Assembly (NCBI GenBank): GCA_016745075.1
Contig: JADGDD010000001.1
Location: 869,125-933,124, forward strand
Source: Planctomycetota bacterium
Lineage (GTDB): Bacteria > Planctomycetota > UBA11346
DNA length: 64,000 nt
Direction: 5' to 3'
Shown: positions 45,400 through 55,200 of the stretch, piece by piece
Numbering within the stretch: position 1 is the stretch's first letter
Layout of the letters: each line of letters begins with the position of its first letter
Made by a program: the position numbers and the translations under genes
Notes under the pieces: model-generated
Told to the model about the DNA's origin: nothing
Databases searched by the model: none
What the model saw: only the letters and a program-made list of their open reading frames with translations

Positions 45400-47913
45400 A
45401 TGTGCCGACTACAACATATTATCGTCGCTTTACTCTGCCTATCTCTCTTGCCAGATACGGCATTCTCAGAGAGTGTTTATACGGTATCTAATCAGATAAA
45501 AATTGAAAATCCCACTCGCTTTGGAATTAACTATGAAACAAGCCCCTTTGCACCATGGTCTGACACAAGCTGGAATTGCTGGAATGCCATGTACTCCTTT
45601 GAGCCAATTACTTTTCGCCATATACTACAAGCAACAGGCGGCGACACTGGGTTCATTGAATGCATAAAAGGAAAACCAACGAGTGCGCACCCATTGGGCA
45701 ATTCAAAATCGGTCGGCCCTGGTTACTATGGAATCTACCCCAATGACTTCTGGAATGGGGCCGAGGTCAATATTTACAGATACAATGGCGAAAGTCTCGC
45801 CCTTCTACGCACAGCACACATTAAAAAATTCTATGGGAACAGCGACAGTGAACAGCGCATCTACCTCACAACGCATGGCGTGAAAATTGAAAAGGGCGAT
45901 GTTTGTGACTTGGTCATGAACAGGCTATCACCACCAATGGATTCATTAAAGCAACACCCAAACGTAATAAAAAGTCCAGAATATGCGCTGCACAGGAGAA
46001 AGTATTTTGGAGCTTGGTTCTACCCTGTTACAGAATCACTGTTCCAAAGAAGTACCAGAATTCCAGAACTACAATCAGTATTGGACGACACCACCTGTGC
46101 ACCCACTGGAAACAGCACCGCAAGTCTTAAGATTTCATTTCCGGGGTCAGACACAGAAGCCGTTGGGCTTGGACAGCAATATATTAACCAAGCAGTAGCG
46201 AACCGTTTTCCAGAGGGAAAATCATTTCGCGTAGAAGTCTGGATAAAAAATAACAATCTAGACGGCACCGTCCTCCTGCAAGCAGGTGGCTATGCATCAC
46301 AAGAATTTGAGATCACAAATACATGGGAAAAATACAGCCTTGAATTCACTCCTAAGGGAGCTGTCCCAAACGGAAAGGCTTTCATGGTGGGATCTCAAGC
46401 AAAAGGAACCATTTGGATTGACAACCTCATCTGCTATCAAACTGACCTTAAACCGTTTCAAATCTACCCCGAAACCATGAATGGGTTAAAAACACTCAAC
46501 CCCGGATGCTTACGTTCACTCAGCGGTCGTCAAGCCTTAACACTCGATTCATTTCTTTCCGAAGGTTTTTCACGCAAGCAAATATTTGACATGAAAACAG
46601 GCCCCTCAAACGGTAGTAGATATGGTAACTTTAGTCTCAACCAACAGCTCACCCTTTGCAAAAACATTGGCGCAAACCCATGGATTATGAGCTACATCTG
46701 TTGGACTGATGAAGAAATACAACATTTTATGGAATATCTTGGCGCACCAGCAGACATCGGATACGGAAAGGTGCGAGCAGCACACGGCCGCACCGAACCA
46801 TGGACACAAGAGTTCGATCACATTTATATCGAATGCGCAAACGAAATTTGGAACCCAAACTATAATCCACAAGCATTTCCAAACGACCCTGAACTCTGCG
46901 GTCAATTATCTGAACGACTCTTAAGCCAATTGAAAAAGAGTACATGGAATACTGAGAATAATATTTTAGGCATTTCACCGGCAAGAACGGTTGGCGGACT
47001 TCATATGAAACACTGGAACCCCAAACTAAAAAGCTGGTCATACCGTGCAGCAGAACAATTTCCATCATTAGACGCGCTCGGGGCATCTCCAAGTGGGTAT
47101 ATTGGCGGATGGGATAATGCCTCAATAGAATCAAACAACCTCACTGACGCCCTTGCGAACAACTTGTTTTTTGGGGTTCGTATGTTTGAGCCGCTATTAC
47201 CTGAATTTAATAGCTTACGAAAAGCTCTCGGCAATAACTTCATGATGTGCCAATATGAATCTGGTCCTGGATACCCCCTGCCAAGCCCGAAGCAACCGTT
47301 CGATGAAAAGGTAGAACAAGTTAACAAAAGTCTGGCAATGGGGGTGGCTACTTTAGATAATTTAATGTATGTCATTTCTAACAATGGATTAATTAACTAC
47401 TTCAATTATAAAAAAGGGCCAAATTGGTCTACTCATAATGAAAACGGGATACCACACACAACCTATTTGGCATTGCTGCTGAGAAATAGACATGCTCAAG
47501 GCGCACTCATGCACATAGAGGAAGGTAAGCAGGACACTGTCAATTTACCAGAAGTCAAAATAGGGCGATTTGGAGCACAAACTGCAGAGCAAGCCAGAAC
47601 CACTAATATGACCAAGCCAGCTATAAAAGATGTCCCGTTAACGAGAGTATACGCATTTAAAGACGACAAGCGGAACAGCTTTCTCATGCTCAACAGAAGC
47701 TACAGCAAGCCTCAAACTGTCACCATACATATACCCTACACCCCCCATAGTGTCTTCACAGAATATTTACTGACTCATAAAAACCCAGCCACAACAAATA
47801 GAGACGGCTACAATATTCAGATCCAAGAAACGGAAAAAAAAGGATTCACCAAAACATTCACCTACACAATCCCTCCAACAAGTGCCGTTACATTGGTCAA
47901 TTATGAACAGTAA
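45400..47913 (+). CDS. Secreted large glycosidase-like protein (clan GH-A type), shorter paralogue
   Basis: An 837-residue exported protein with signal peptide (IIVALLCLSLLPDTAFS). An N-terminal beta region and a CBM-like sandwich (about 215-345; FRVEVWIKNNN, IWIDNLICY) precede a likely TIM barrel. The acid/base candidate is Glu482 in ECANEIWNPNY (an Asn-Glu pair as in clan GH-A) and the nucleophile candidate Glu620 in QYESGPGY. The C-terminus is a small beta domain. Layout recalls GH51-like arabinofuranosidases, but I cannot assign a family. It shares the whole architecture with the 1162-residue protein at 52225-55713, which carries an extra domain. It lies in an operon with the lipoprotein esterase. 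Confidence 0.72.
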   Translation: MCRLQHIIVALLCLSLLPDTAFSESVYTVSNQIKIENPTRFGINYETSPFAPWSDTSWNCWNAMYSFEPITFRHILQATGGDTGFIECIKGKPTSAHPLGNSKSVGPGYYGIYPNDFWNGAEVNIYRYNGESLALLRTAHIKKFYGNSDSEQRIYLTTHGVKIEKGDVCDLVMNRLSPPMDSLKQHPNVIKSPEYALHRRKYFGAWFYPVTESLFQRSTRIPELQSVLDDTTCAPTGNSTASLKISFPGSDTEAVGLGQQYINQAVANRFPEGKSFRVEVWIKNNNLDGTVLLQAGGYASQEFEITNTWEKYSLEFTPKGAVPNGKAFMVGSQAKGTIWIDNLICYQTDLKPFQIYPETMNGLKTLNPGCLRSLSGRQALTLDSFLSEGFSRKQIFDMKTGPSNGSRYGNFSLNQQLTLCKNIGANPWIMSYICWTDEEIQHFMEYLGAPADIGYGKVRAAHGRTEPWTQEFDHIYIECANEIWNPNYNPQAFPNDPELCGQLSERLLSQLKKSTWNTENNILGISPARTVGGLHMKHWNPKLKSWSYRAAEQFPSLDALGASPSGYIGGWDNASIESNNLTDALANNLFFGVRMFEPLLPEFNSLRKALGNNFMMCQYESGPGYPLPSPKQPFDEKVEQVNKSLAMGVATLDNLMYVISNNGLINYFNYKKGPNWSTHNENGIPHTTYLALLLRNRHAQGALMHIEEGKQDTVNLPEVKIGRFGAQTAEQARTTNMTKPAIKDVPLTRVYAFKDDKRNSFLMLNRSYSKPQTVTIHIPYTPHSVFTEYLLTHKNPATTNRDGYNIQIQETEKKGFTKTFTYTIPPTSAVTLVNYEQ

Positions 47914-47934
47914 ACAACCGCACCCTAAAAAAAC

Positions 47935-48708
47935 TCATGAATTTGAAAGACGATATTTACGAGAAACGATCTGTAAATCGGCATCCTCTATACGCTCGAT
48001 TCGCGCATAGGCCATGTGCCCTGCATCTTTGTATGGCTCATTCTTTTTAGCGTTATAGCAACCGATTAACAACCAACGAGGCATATCTGAGCGATTGTCA
48101 TTCGAGCGGTGCAAGGTGTTTCCATGAAAGAAGAGAACATCACCGGGTTCCATGGTAGCATACACTAATTCAAGGCGTTCTTCCAGTGCAGCGACTCGCT
48201 CTAAGTCTGCACCGGCTTGTGTGCCAACGGTTCCGTGATCGATCCTGCCGTAGCTATGTGAGCCTTTTAATAACTGGAGACAGCCATTTTCTTTGGTTGA
48301 TGGGTCTATGGAAATTGCACAGCTGATCATGTCTGGCGCAAGACAGTCTTGATCGTACCAATATCCGTAATCTTGATGCCATTCCCATGCACCGCCAACC
48401 TGCGGCTCTTTTTGCATAACTTTGTGGTGGTAATGATACGGTTCGTCTTCGAGTAAGATCTCTACGTTGTCAACCAAACGGTGTGAAGCAACAAAAGCAC
48501 TGGCTATGTCATCTTCGAGTAAACTACGTAAGCGTAGCTTACTGGTTTTTCCACTGGCATCTGTATTTCCTGATTCATTTCCAGTATAGACCGCATCCCC
48601 CTTGAGAGTCTGGGCAAGACAGGTCATTTCTTCAGTTGAAAATAATTGTCGTACAAGCAGGTATCCGTCTGTTTCAAATTGTTTTTTATCTGCTACTGTA
48701 AATCTCAT
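47935..48708 (-). CDS. Phytanoyl-CoA dioxygenase (PhyH) family Fe(II)/2-oxoglutarate oxygenase
   Basis: A 257-residue double-stranded beta-helix oxygenase. The N-terminus FETDGYLLVRQLFSTEEM is typical of PhyH proteins. The iron ligands are His and Asp in WEWHQDYGYW and His in GNTLHRSNDNRS, where the Arg would bind 2-oxoglutarate. The KVMQKEP segment also fits. It overlaps the upstream sulfatase gene by ATGA, the third gene of a UroD-like/sulfatase/PhyH operon. Presence with sulfatase and methyl-transfer-like genes suggests oxidation or demethylation of a modified sugar; the substrate is inferred. Confidence 0.9.
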   Translation of the reverse strand: MRFTVADKKQFETDGYLLVRQLFSTEEMTCLAQTLKGDAVYTGNESGNTDASGKTSKLRLRSLLEDDIASAFVASHRLVDNVEILLEDEPYHYHHKVMQKEPQVGGAWEWHQDYGYWYDQDCLAPDMISCAISIDPSTKENGCLQLLKGSHSYGRIDHGTVGTQAGADLERVAALEERLELVYATMEPGDVLFFHGNTLHRSNDNRSDMPRWLLIGCYNAKKNEPYKDAGHMAYARIERIEDADLQIVSRKYRLSNS

Positions 48709-50036
48709 GCGAATTCCTTTGTAAGTATTTCTGAAAGTTGGGCTCGAAGAGAGGCCACCTCTTCATTATGTGATAAATCATTAAGCTGATAAGGGTCGTC
48801 ATCATTGTCAAAACATGAACAGCACTTCCCTTCCTCATCTTCAACGTAGGTATACCGCTCTGTGCGAATAGCCTGCCACGTACTGGTTGCCCCGTGATGA
48901 TAACGATAATTTCCATGCCAAAAGATAGGCACTGCTTCTCGTGGGGCCGGTGCGTCTTCTAATAAGACAGAGGTAAAATCATGCCCCTGAACATCTGGCT
49001 GCACTGGCACTTCACAAAACTTTGCGCAGGTCGGAAAAACATCAGCAAGGCCAATGGGTGCCTTGGGTGTTTTACCTTCAGGTATAATCTTGGGGAGACG
49101 CATAATTAAAGGGATTCTGGCTGACTCTTCTAACCAACTCGCCTTTTGAAAACGCCAATGACTACCGCCAAATTCTCCGTGATCTGAAGTGAGACACACT
49201 AAAGTGTTTTCTGCTTGGCCACTTTCGTCTAAATAATCTAACAAGCGGCCTACATTATCATCTAAATTGCTGATCATGGCATAATACTGTGCCAGCATAA
49301 CACGTGCAGCTTCTACCCGTTCTTCTGGAACATTATCACGAAGAACAATGTCTTCTGGTTGAAAGCGTGCTTCATATTCTTCTGGAGCTGGATGCCGAGA
49401 AATGGTTACATCTCCCACTTCTTGCGTGGCGTTTCCTTCTTGATCACTGCCGTGATGTGGTGCCTCTAAACTGAGCACATGGAACCATGGTTTTTCATTC
49501 GCTTCCTGCTCCTTCAAATACTCCAAAGACATATCTGTGAACACATCTGTTTGATAACCCTCTACTTTTTTAGGCGGCCATATGGTATCATCCGTACAAT
49601 AATGAGTCGTCCAGAAATGGTTGGATACTTCATAAGCAGCCCAATCGGTAAAGCCGCCGCGCAATAATGGATGTATCCAATAATCGATACCTTCATTATG
49701 GCCGATTGCATTTTGGGTACTGGCTAAATGCCACTTCCCGAAATAACTAGTCTGGTAACCGGCATCATTATAGGCATGGGCAATAGTCTTCTTGTCTGGA
49801 GCAAGCAAGTCACCTAACACGTAGACACCGGTTTTATCTGCATATTGTCCTGTAAGTAAATTTGCCCGCGCAGGTGTACACACTGGACAGTTCGTAATTG
49901 CATGCGTCCATGACGCACCCTGCGCTGCCAGCCTATCTATGTTAGGTGTCTGCACATTCACATCGCCGTGACACGATAAACTCTGCCAACGCAATTGGTC
50001 TACAAATATCCATAGCATATTCGGTTGTTGTGTCAT
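48705..50036 (-). CDS. Type I sulfatase without signal peptide
   Basis: A 443-residue sulfatase. It begins MLWIFVDQLRWQSLSCHGD with the first metal Asp. The formylglycine site is CTPARANLLTG (C-x-P-A-R) near residue 53, and the metal site CLTSDHGEFGG lies near 280. There is no signal peptide, so it should work on oligosaccharides inside the cell. It starts 9 nt after the UroD-like gene and overlaps PhyH by 4 nt. A GTAGGAG site precedes the ATG. Confidence 0.92.
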   Translation of the reverse strand: MTQQPNMLWIFVDQLRWQSLSCHGDVNVQTPNIDRLAAQGASWTHAITNCPVCTPARANLLTGQYADKTGVYVLGDLLAPDKKTIAHAYNDAGYQTSYFGKWHLASTQNAIGHNEGIDYWIHPLLRGGFTDWAAYEVSNHFWTTHYCTDDTIWPPKKVEGYQTDVFTDMSLEYLKEQEANEKPWFHVLSLEAPHHGSDQEGNATQEVGDVTISRHPAPEEYEARFQPEDIVLRDNVPEERVEAARVMLAQYYAMISNLDDNVGRLLDYLDESGQAENTLVCLTSDHGEFGGSHWRFQKASWLEESARIPLIMRLPKIIPEGKTPKAPIGLADVFPTCAKFCEVPVQPDVQGHDFTSVLLEDAPAPREAVPIFWHGNYRYHHGATSTWQAIRTERYTYVEDEEGKCCSCFDNDDDPYQLNDLSHNEEVASLRAQLSEILTKEFA

Positions 50037-50045
50037 GATCTACTC

Positions 50046-51185
50046 CTACTTTTGAAATGCTTTACGAAATTGTTCACAATAATACAGCACGTTTTCAAAT
50101 TTTGCATCTGGTGGAATAAGGTGATCCGGGCAAGGAATATAACCGCCCATATCGACCAATGGCTTTAATCGCTCAATTTCCTTATCTATGTCTGATTTTT
50201 CCTGGGCAAAAACATATTTGCGCATGCCGCCAACACCACGAATAGTTTTTCCATATTTTTCTTTCCACGGTGCGATACTCGCATTCCATGTACCAACTTC
50301 AATTGGGAACATGGTGTTCACGCCGTTCTCTATCCACGTTGGCAATAAGGTGTCTATCATGCCGTCGCTATCAAGAGAGATGATATCTATGCCATATCGT
50401 GTCAATAAATCAGTAATGCGTTTATAGTGTGGCCCTACTTTTTCTTCAAAAACACCCGGCATAACTAAAGGGCCATTCTTATAACACAGGTCTTCCCAGA
50501 AATGGGCATAATCAAAAGTGATGCCTTGCTGCAAGGCAAGTTCTGTTGCTTTGTACGACAAGTCCCCAACTGTATCAATAATTTCATCATACAAATCTTC
50601 ATCATCTGCGTACAAATAATAGAGATTTTCTATGCCCATCCAATCCCGAAGAATACCCATAAGACTTCCGCAATGCAAACCAAGTGGGGCATCTGCTAAA
50701 TGCGGATCTGTCTGCAAACTACCCGTTTCTTTTATCTGAGCTACTTGCTGAGCATCAACGCGATCTTCTGAAAACTGTAAGCGAGGGAGAAATTCAGACT
50801 CCCATGATTCACGGTCTTCTAGGGTATGACCCACCTCTGCGGGGATACCACCAGCATCCTCTTTATCTAAAACAATCACACCATAATGATTACGCAATTT
50901 CTTTGTGCCATCTGGCATCGTTTCTAATAGCTCCCATTCAAATGCTGGATTCAGACCTGCATTCACCATAAATGATGGTTGCCAACCAAAGTCAAATCCA
51001 AGATCAGTTGAGATACCATCTGGGATACCCGTCCATTTATAGACAGCCTGTTCTTTGGTAATATGACCTTCTTGTTGCCATTTTGCTAAGGTTTCTTGCC
51101 AATAACCAAAATGTACCAATGGTACTTTTTCGTAAGATTCGTAGCGAAGTAGAGCGAGAGCATTCTCTCTGTTCGTCATGGGCAT
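50046..51185 (-). CDS. Uroporphyrinogen decarboxylase-like (UroD/MtaA) protein
   Basis: A 379-residue protein of the UroD superfamily (TNRENALALLRYESYEKVPLVHFGYW near the N-terminus, GMRKYVFAQ, and a C-terminal GGYIPCPDHLIPPDA). The superfamily includes haem decarboxylase and corrinoid methyltransferases; clustering with sugar genes points to the latter or another TIM-barrel function. The final CPDH is a candidate metal site. The start at 51185 has AAGGAG six bases ahead; an in-frame start 75 nt upstream precedes that site and is rejected. It heads an operon with a sulfatase and PhyH, divergent from the class II aldolase gene. Confidence 0.82.
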   Translation of the reverse strand: MPMTNRENALALLRYESYEKVPLVHFGYWQETLAKWQQEGHITKEQAVYKWTGIPDGISTDLGFDFGWQPSFMVNAGLNPAFEWELLETMPDGTKKLRNHYGVIVLDKEDAGGIPAEVGHTLEDRESWESEFLPRLQFSEDRVDAQQVAQIKETGSLQTDPHLADAPLGLHCGSLMGILRDWMGIENLYYLYADDEDLYDEIIDTVGDLSYKATELALQQGITFDYAHFWEDLCYKNGPLVMPGVFEEKVGPHYKRITDLLTRYGIDIISLDSDGMIDTLLPTWIENGVNTMFPIEVGTWNASIAPWKEKYGKTIRGVGGMRKYVFAQEKSDIDKEIERLKPLVDMGGYIPCPDHLIPPDAKFENVLYYCEQFRKAFQK

Positions 51186-51405
51186 GGGTAACTCCTTGTG
51201 CATAAAATGCTGTTTCGTTAGCTCTAGTATATGCAGTACCATCCGAGTACCCAAGAGCACAAAAGCGAAACGAATGGGACAAAAACGACACTCAATAGAA
51301 TGTGCTAACCATCCAACCCGAACACGGTATCTACCATCGCGAACAAGTCCTTGATCCTAGCAGCAATAGGGAAGGATACGCGGAACAACACACAAGGAAT
51401 ATACT

Positions 51406-52164
51406 ATGAGCACAGCACTTACTGATCTTGTCACCATGTCGAACCGTATTGGCCAACCTGAATGGGATGCCGTTATATTGGGCGAAGGCAATACTTCGAT
51501 CTCCGTTGGCGATGGTACTTTTTACGTAAAAGGCAGTGGCTGTAGCCTTGAAACTATGGGGGCAGATGATTTTGTACACCTGCGCCAGAACGATATTTTA
51601 ACCTTGTTGGATGAAGACTCTGTTAGCGAAGAACGACTCAAAGAAGTCTACGAAAGCGCCAAAGTTAATCCGGCACAAAGTAAACGGCCATCTGTAGAAA
51701 CCGTTTTCCACGCATTAGCACTCAGCTATGAAGGCATTAACGTTGTTGCCCACACCCATGCCACTGCGGTAAACATGCTCACGTGCTCACCAAAATGGGC
51801 TGAAAACCTTGCTGGCCGTTTATGCCCAGATGAAGCCGTTGTACTTGGTCGTGATTCGGTATTTGTACCCTATGTAGATCCAGGCGTTATTTTAGCTAAA
51901 GAAATTAAGACCGGTATTGATAACTACATTGCGCAATACGGCGAATTACCGCGCGCTGTCTACATGCAAAACCACGGCTTTATCGCCCTTGCACCAAGCA
52001 CTCGCGAAGCCTGTAACATTACCGCTATGGCTATTAAAGCAGCACGCATGCGTTTAGGTTGCCTGCAAGCTGGCGGCATTGCCCACCTTGACGTAGAAAC
52101 CGTGAACCACCTCCTTGGCCGACCTGATGAAAAATATCGCCAAGCCGCACTTGCTGGGGAATAA
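51406..52164 (+). CDS. Class II aldolase/adducin family protein
   Basis: A 252-residue zinc aldolase-type protein. Features are GEGNTSI and YVKGSG for phosphate binding, the metal His pair in VAHTHATAVN, and a third His in QNHGFIALA. The family includes L-fuculose-1-phosphate and L-rhamnulose-1-phosphate aldolases and related decarboxylases, which fits a deoxy-sugar catabolic locus. An AAGGA site precedes the ATG. A strong hairpin follows the stop. It is divergent from the UroD-like operon. Confidence 0.9.
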   Translation: MSTALTDLVTMSNRIGQPEWDAVILGEGNTSISVGDGTFYVKGSGCSLETMGADDFVHLRQNDILTLLDEDSVSEERLKEVYESAKVNPAQSKRPSVETVFHALALSYEGINVVAHTHATAVNMLTCSPKWAENLAGRLCPDEAVVLGRDSVFVPYVDPGVILAKEIKTGIDNYIAQYGELPRAVYMQNHGFIALAPSTREACNITAMAIKAARMRLGCLQAGGIAHLDVETVNHLLGRPDEKYRQAALAGE

Positions 52165-52169
52165 AAACA

Positions 52170-52204
52170 TAAGAAGGCGCATTACTTAGTAATGCGCCTT
52201 CTTA
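52170..52204. terminator. Bidirectional terminator hairpin
   Basis: Perfect 16-bp inverted repeat TAAGAAGGCGCATTAC / GTAATGCGCCTTCTTA with a 3-nt loop, between the converging aldolase and glycosidase genes. The T-rich downstream flanks are weak on both strands, but stem strength and position make it a convincing terminator. Confidence 0.8.
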
Positions 52205-52224
52205 GTATAAATAGCACGTATTTT

Positions 52225-55200
52225 TTATTGCTGCGTATAAGTTAAAATTACTATCTCACCCGGATTCAAACTCAGACTATATCCACTAATGAAATCAGCA
52301 ATCGTTTGTTTCGTTTGTTTGACCTTGAGTTCTGTGCGATTGGTATCAACAGGACTGTCGGCAGATAGTCGATACAACTCTGCCTGAGTTGACGGACTGT
52401 ACGGCAAGTCCAGTTGCACTGAGCGAGTTTCTGAAAAACTGCGGTTATATAATAAAATGCTGTGTCTTTTACCATCTTTGAATGCATAACATTTTGTAAG
52501 CGGCACATTCTTACGACCGTTAACTATGCTGGTTTTAGCTTTGCCATGATTATCAATACTGGTGGTTTCCATTGTTGGTATCGTAATACGTTTTACGGCA
52601 CTGTTATCAACCACCATCATGTCACCATTCGTATATTGGTTCACCATTAATAATGCTTCATAAGATGGGTTGCGACGCCAACTTGTGTTATCGGTATGAC
52701 TACTCCAGTAGCTTCCAAACCCAAATTTAAAGTAACACTGATAATCAAAGTTGCGTTCCATCTCAAACATAAAAGCATCCAGAGTCGTAATACCAAGCGC
52801 CAGTGACTTACCGAAGGCCTCTTCTTCTTCAGCCGGTTTTTTTCCTGGACCCGGTAATTGATAACCGGGACCAGCTTCGTAGTTGGCAATTTGCTTACGG
52901 CCACGAACTGGGTCAAACGGCTGTGCATCATAAAGCGGTAAAATAGTTTCTGCTAGACGCACATCATCAATCATAGCAGCAATGCCAGCGTCACCAAATT
53001 TATCAAGAACACGTTGACGCACACCCGACACAAAACCTTCATTGGCGCTCAGTGATTGAGCTTTTTCTGGTTCATCTGCAAGAAGCACATCAAGCGACAC
53101 TTGAAGGAGTGCGACTGCATCTCTAGCCAAAGTTGTCTCATCCGCCTGTAAGACCTGATCTAAAGTGGTCAATACCTCTATGCGCGTTTCCTTATCCATC
53201 TTTGCTAAATCAAGATTATCAGATTGATACAGTGCTATCTGTTCTGCTAAAACTTGTGCTGCGGTGGTAGATATAGCTGCTGCCTCTTTTGCGAAAACAT
53301 GAGAATCATTAGCGATACGGTCCAATGGTATGACACCACTTCGTATCTGTTCAATAATTACGGCTGATTCACGATCAATCAAACGAGTCATACCAAAGCT
53401 TAACTGGCGTAATAGATTATCTTTAATCGCAATCATGTTAATGTCCTCAGTAATATTATGAACATCAGCAATCAACACTTCATCTGTGATAAAAGAAGGT
53501 ATTAATCGTTTCTTAATAGCGGGTACAACTGCGTAGTACAGCGTCCACGGCCGCTCTGCCTGACCACCACCAGCAACGGTCAAAACCGCTTCGCGCTGTT
53601 TCTCATCCAAGCCCAATGTACCAATCATACGCTTGGCTATGTCTGGATACTTCTGCACAAATGATATGATGGGTTTATTGTTATGATGCAGCAAGGTTTC
53701 CAATTTAAAATCATCAGCTTCTCCTTCTTTCAAATCTATTACATCACGCAATAATGCCTGAGCACGTTCAGACTTCCTAAATAGGGCGCTTAAAAGCGCG
53801 TTGGCTGGCACGTTCATAATCATGCCGACTATCTGAGTTAAATCCTGCTCAAGAGTTCGACTAGCATCACCGCCGCCAAGATATGTAAAATACGATTCTT
53901 TAAGGTCAGTCTGTTGTAGAAGAACCTTCGCCATATTCTGACCTAAATCAGGGTCAATACAAAGAGCTTCGATAAGATTTTTCTCAACAATATGTGGTCC
54001 ACCCAACATGCGATTACGGTACAGTTCATCACTACTATCACCGCTTACAGTCACACCGTCCCAACCACCGAAGTAAAAAGCAACATCAATAATATCAGCA
54101 TTCGGGCAAGATTTTGCTACACGCTCTGTCCACTTGCCACGCTTTGATTGGTTCCCCCATCCATTACAGATGAGTTTCATCTTGGCTGGGTCATAATACG
54201 GGCTCGCTTTTATACGGCGAAAATACATATCAGCCAAAGCTCCATAAATTTCTGGTTTACTATTAAGGCAATGCGTAAAATTCAGCCCCCACTGTTCGTT
54301 ACCAATTTCAAGATAAATTATATTAAAAGCATCTAACCATGGTTCTTGACGACCATGCTCAGCGCGACGTGCCCCATAACCAGTGTTAGCGGGAGCACCG
54401 AGGTATTCCATCAAATGGTCGCAGTCATCAAGACTCATCATGCCCGGTGTAAAAATCCACGGGTCTGTACCAACTCGGTCACAATTCCGCAAGGCTTCCA
54501 CAATTGAACTAATTTTTATTTCACTGCTAAATTCACCACGGGTATTATCTTGTTCCTGTACCTGATTAATACCTGCTGATAAAGAGGCTTCCATTGAGCG
54601 TGTAGATATCATACTGCAAAATCGCATCATGCTCGGCTGAAATTCACGCATCTTTTCGATAATTCCTGGATAAACCGCAAGTGGTTCATAACCCAATTGG
54701 TGTACCATGATATTATCGAGATAGAGTTCACAACCATCAGGGACGGCACAAATATAATTCGCTGTTTTGCTCGAAAAATTAGCAAAGGCTTCTACAGGAT
54801 TAAAGTCAAATGTATATTTCTGCCATTTGGTCCCGACATCAAATACTTGCTCTACAGAAGCTAACTTACTATCATACTTACTACGATCACCTCCAAATGC
54901 AATTTTGACTTGACCTGGCGTGCTCCTCTTCAGCCACCCCTGCCAGCGAAACATGCCTTTCGGCCATTTATGAAAACGTTCATCGGTTCCACCCGTATGA
55001 TAAGTCTGGAAACCACCGAAACTTTGTGTCGTTAGCTTCATCGCTGCTGTTGACCCCCCTTCTGGACAAGGGTCAAGAACCAATTCCCACTGTGTCTGAC
55101 CAATCATATTTGCCGCTTGGGCAAAGTTACTCTGGCCATGTTTACCGAGCTTTTTACCCTTAGCGGTATGAGTTGCCTGATTCGGACTTGGCTTCAGTGC

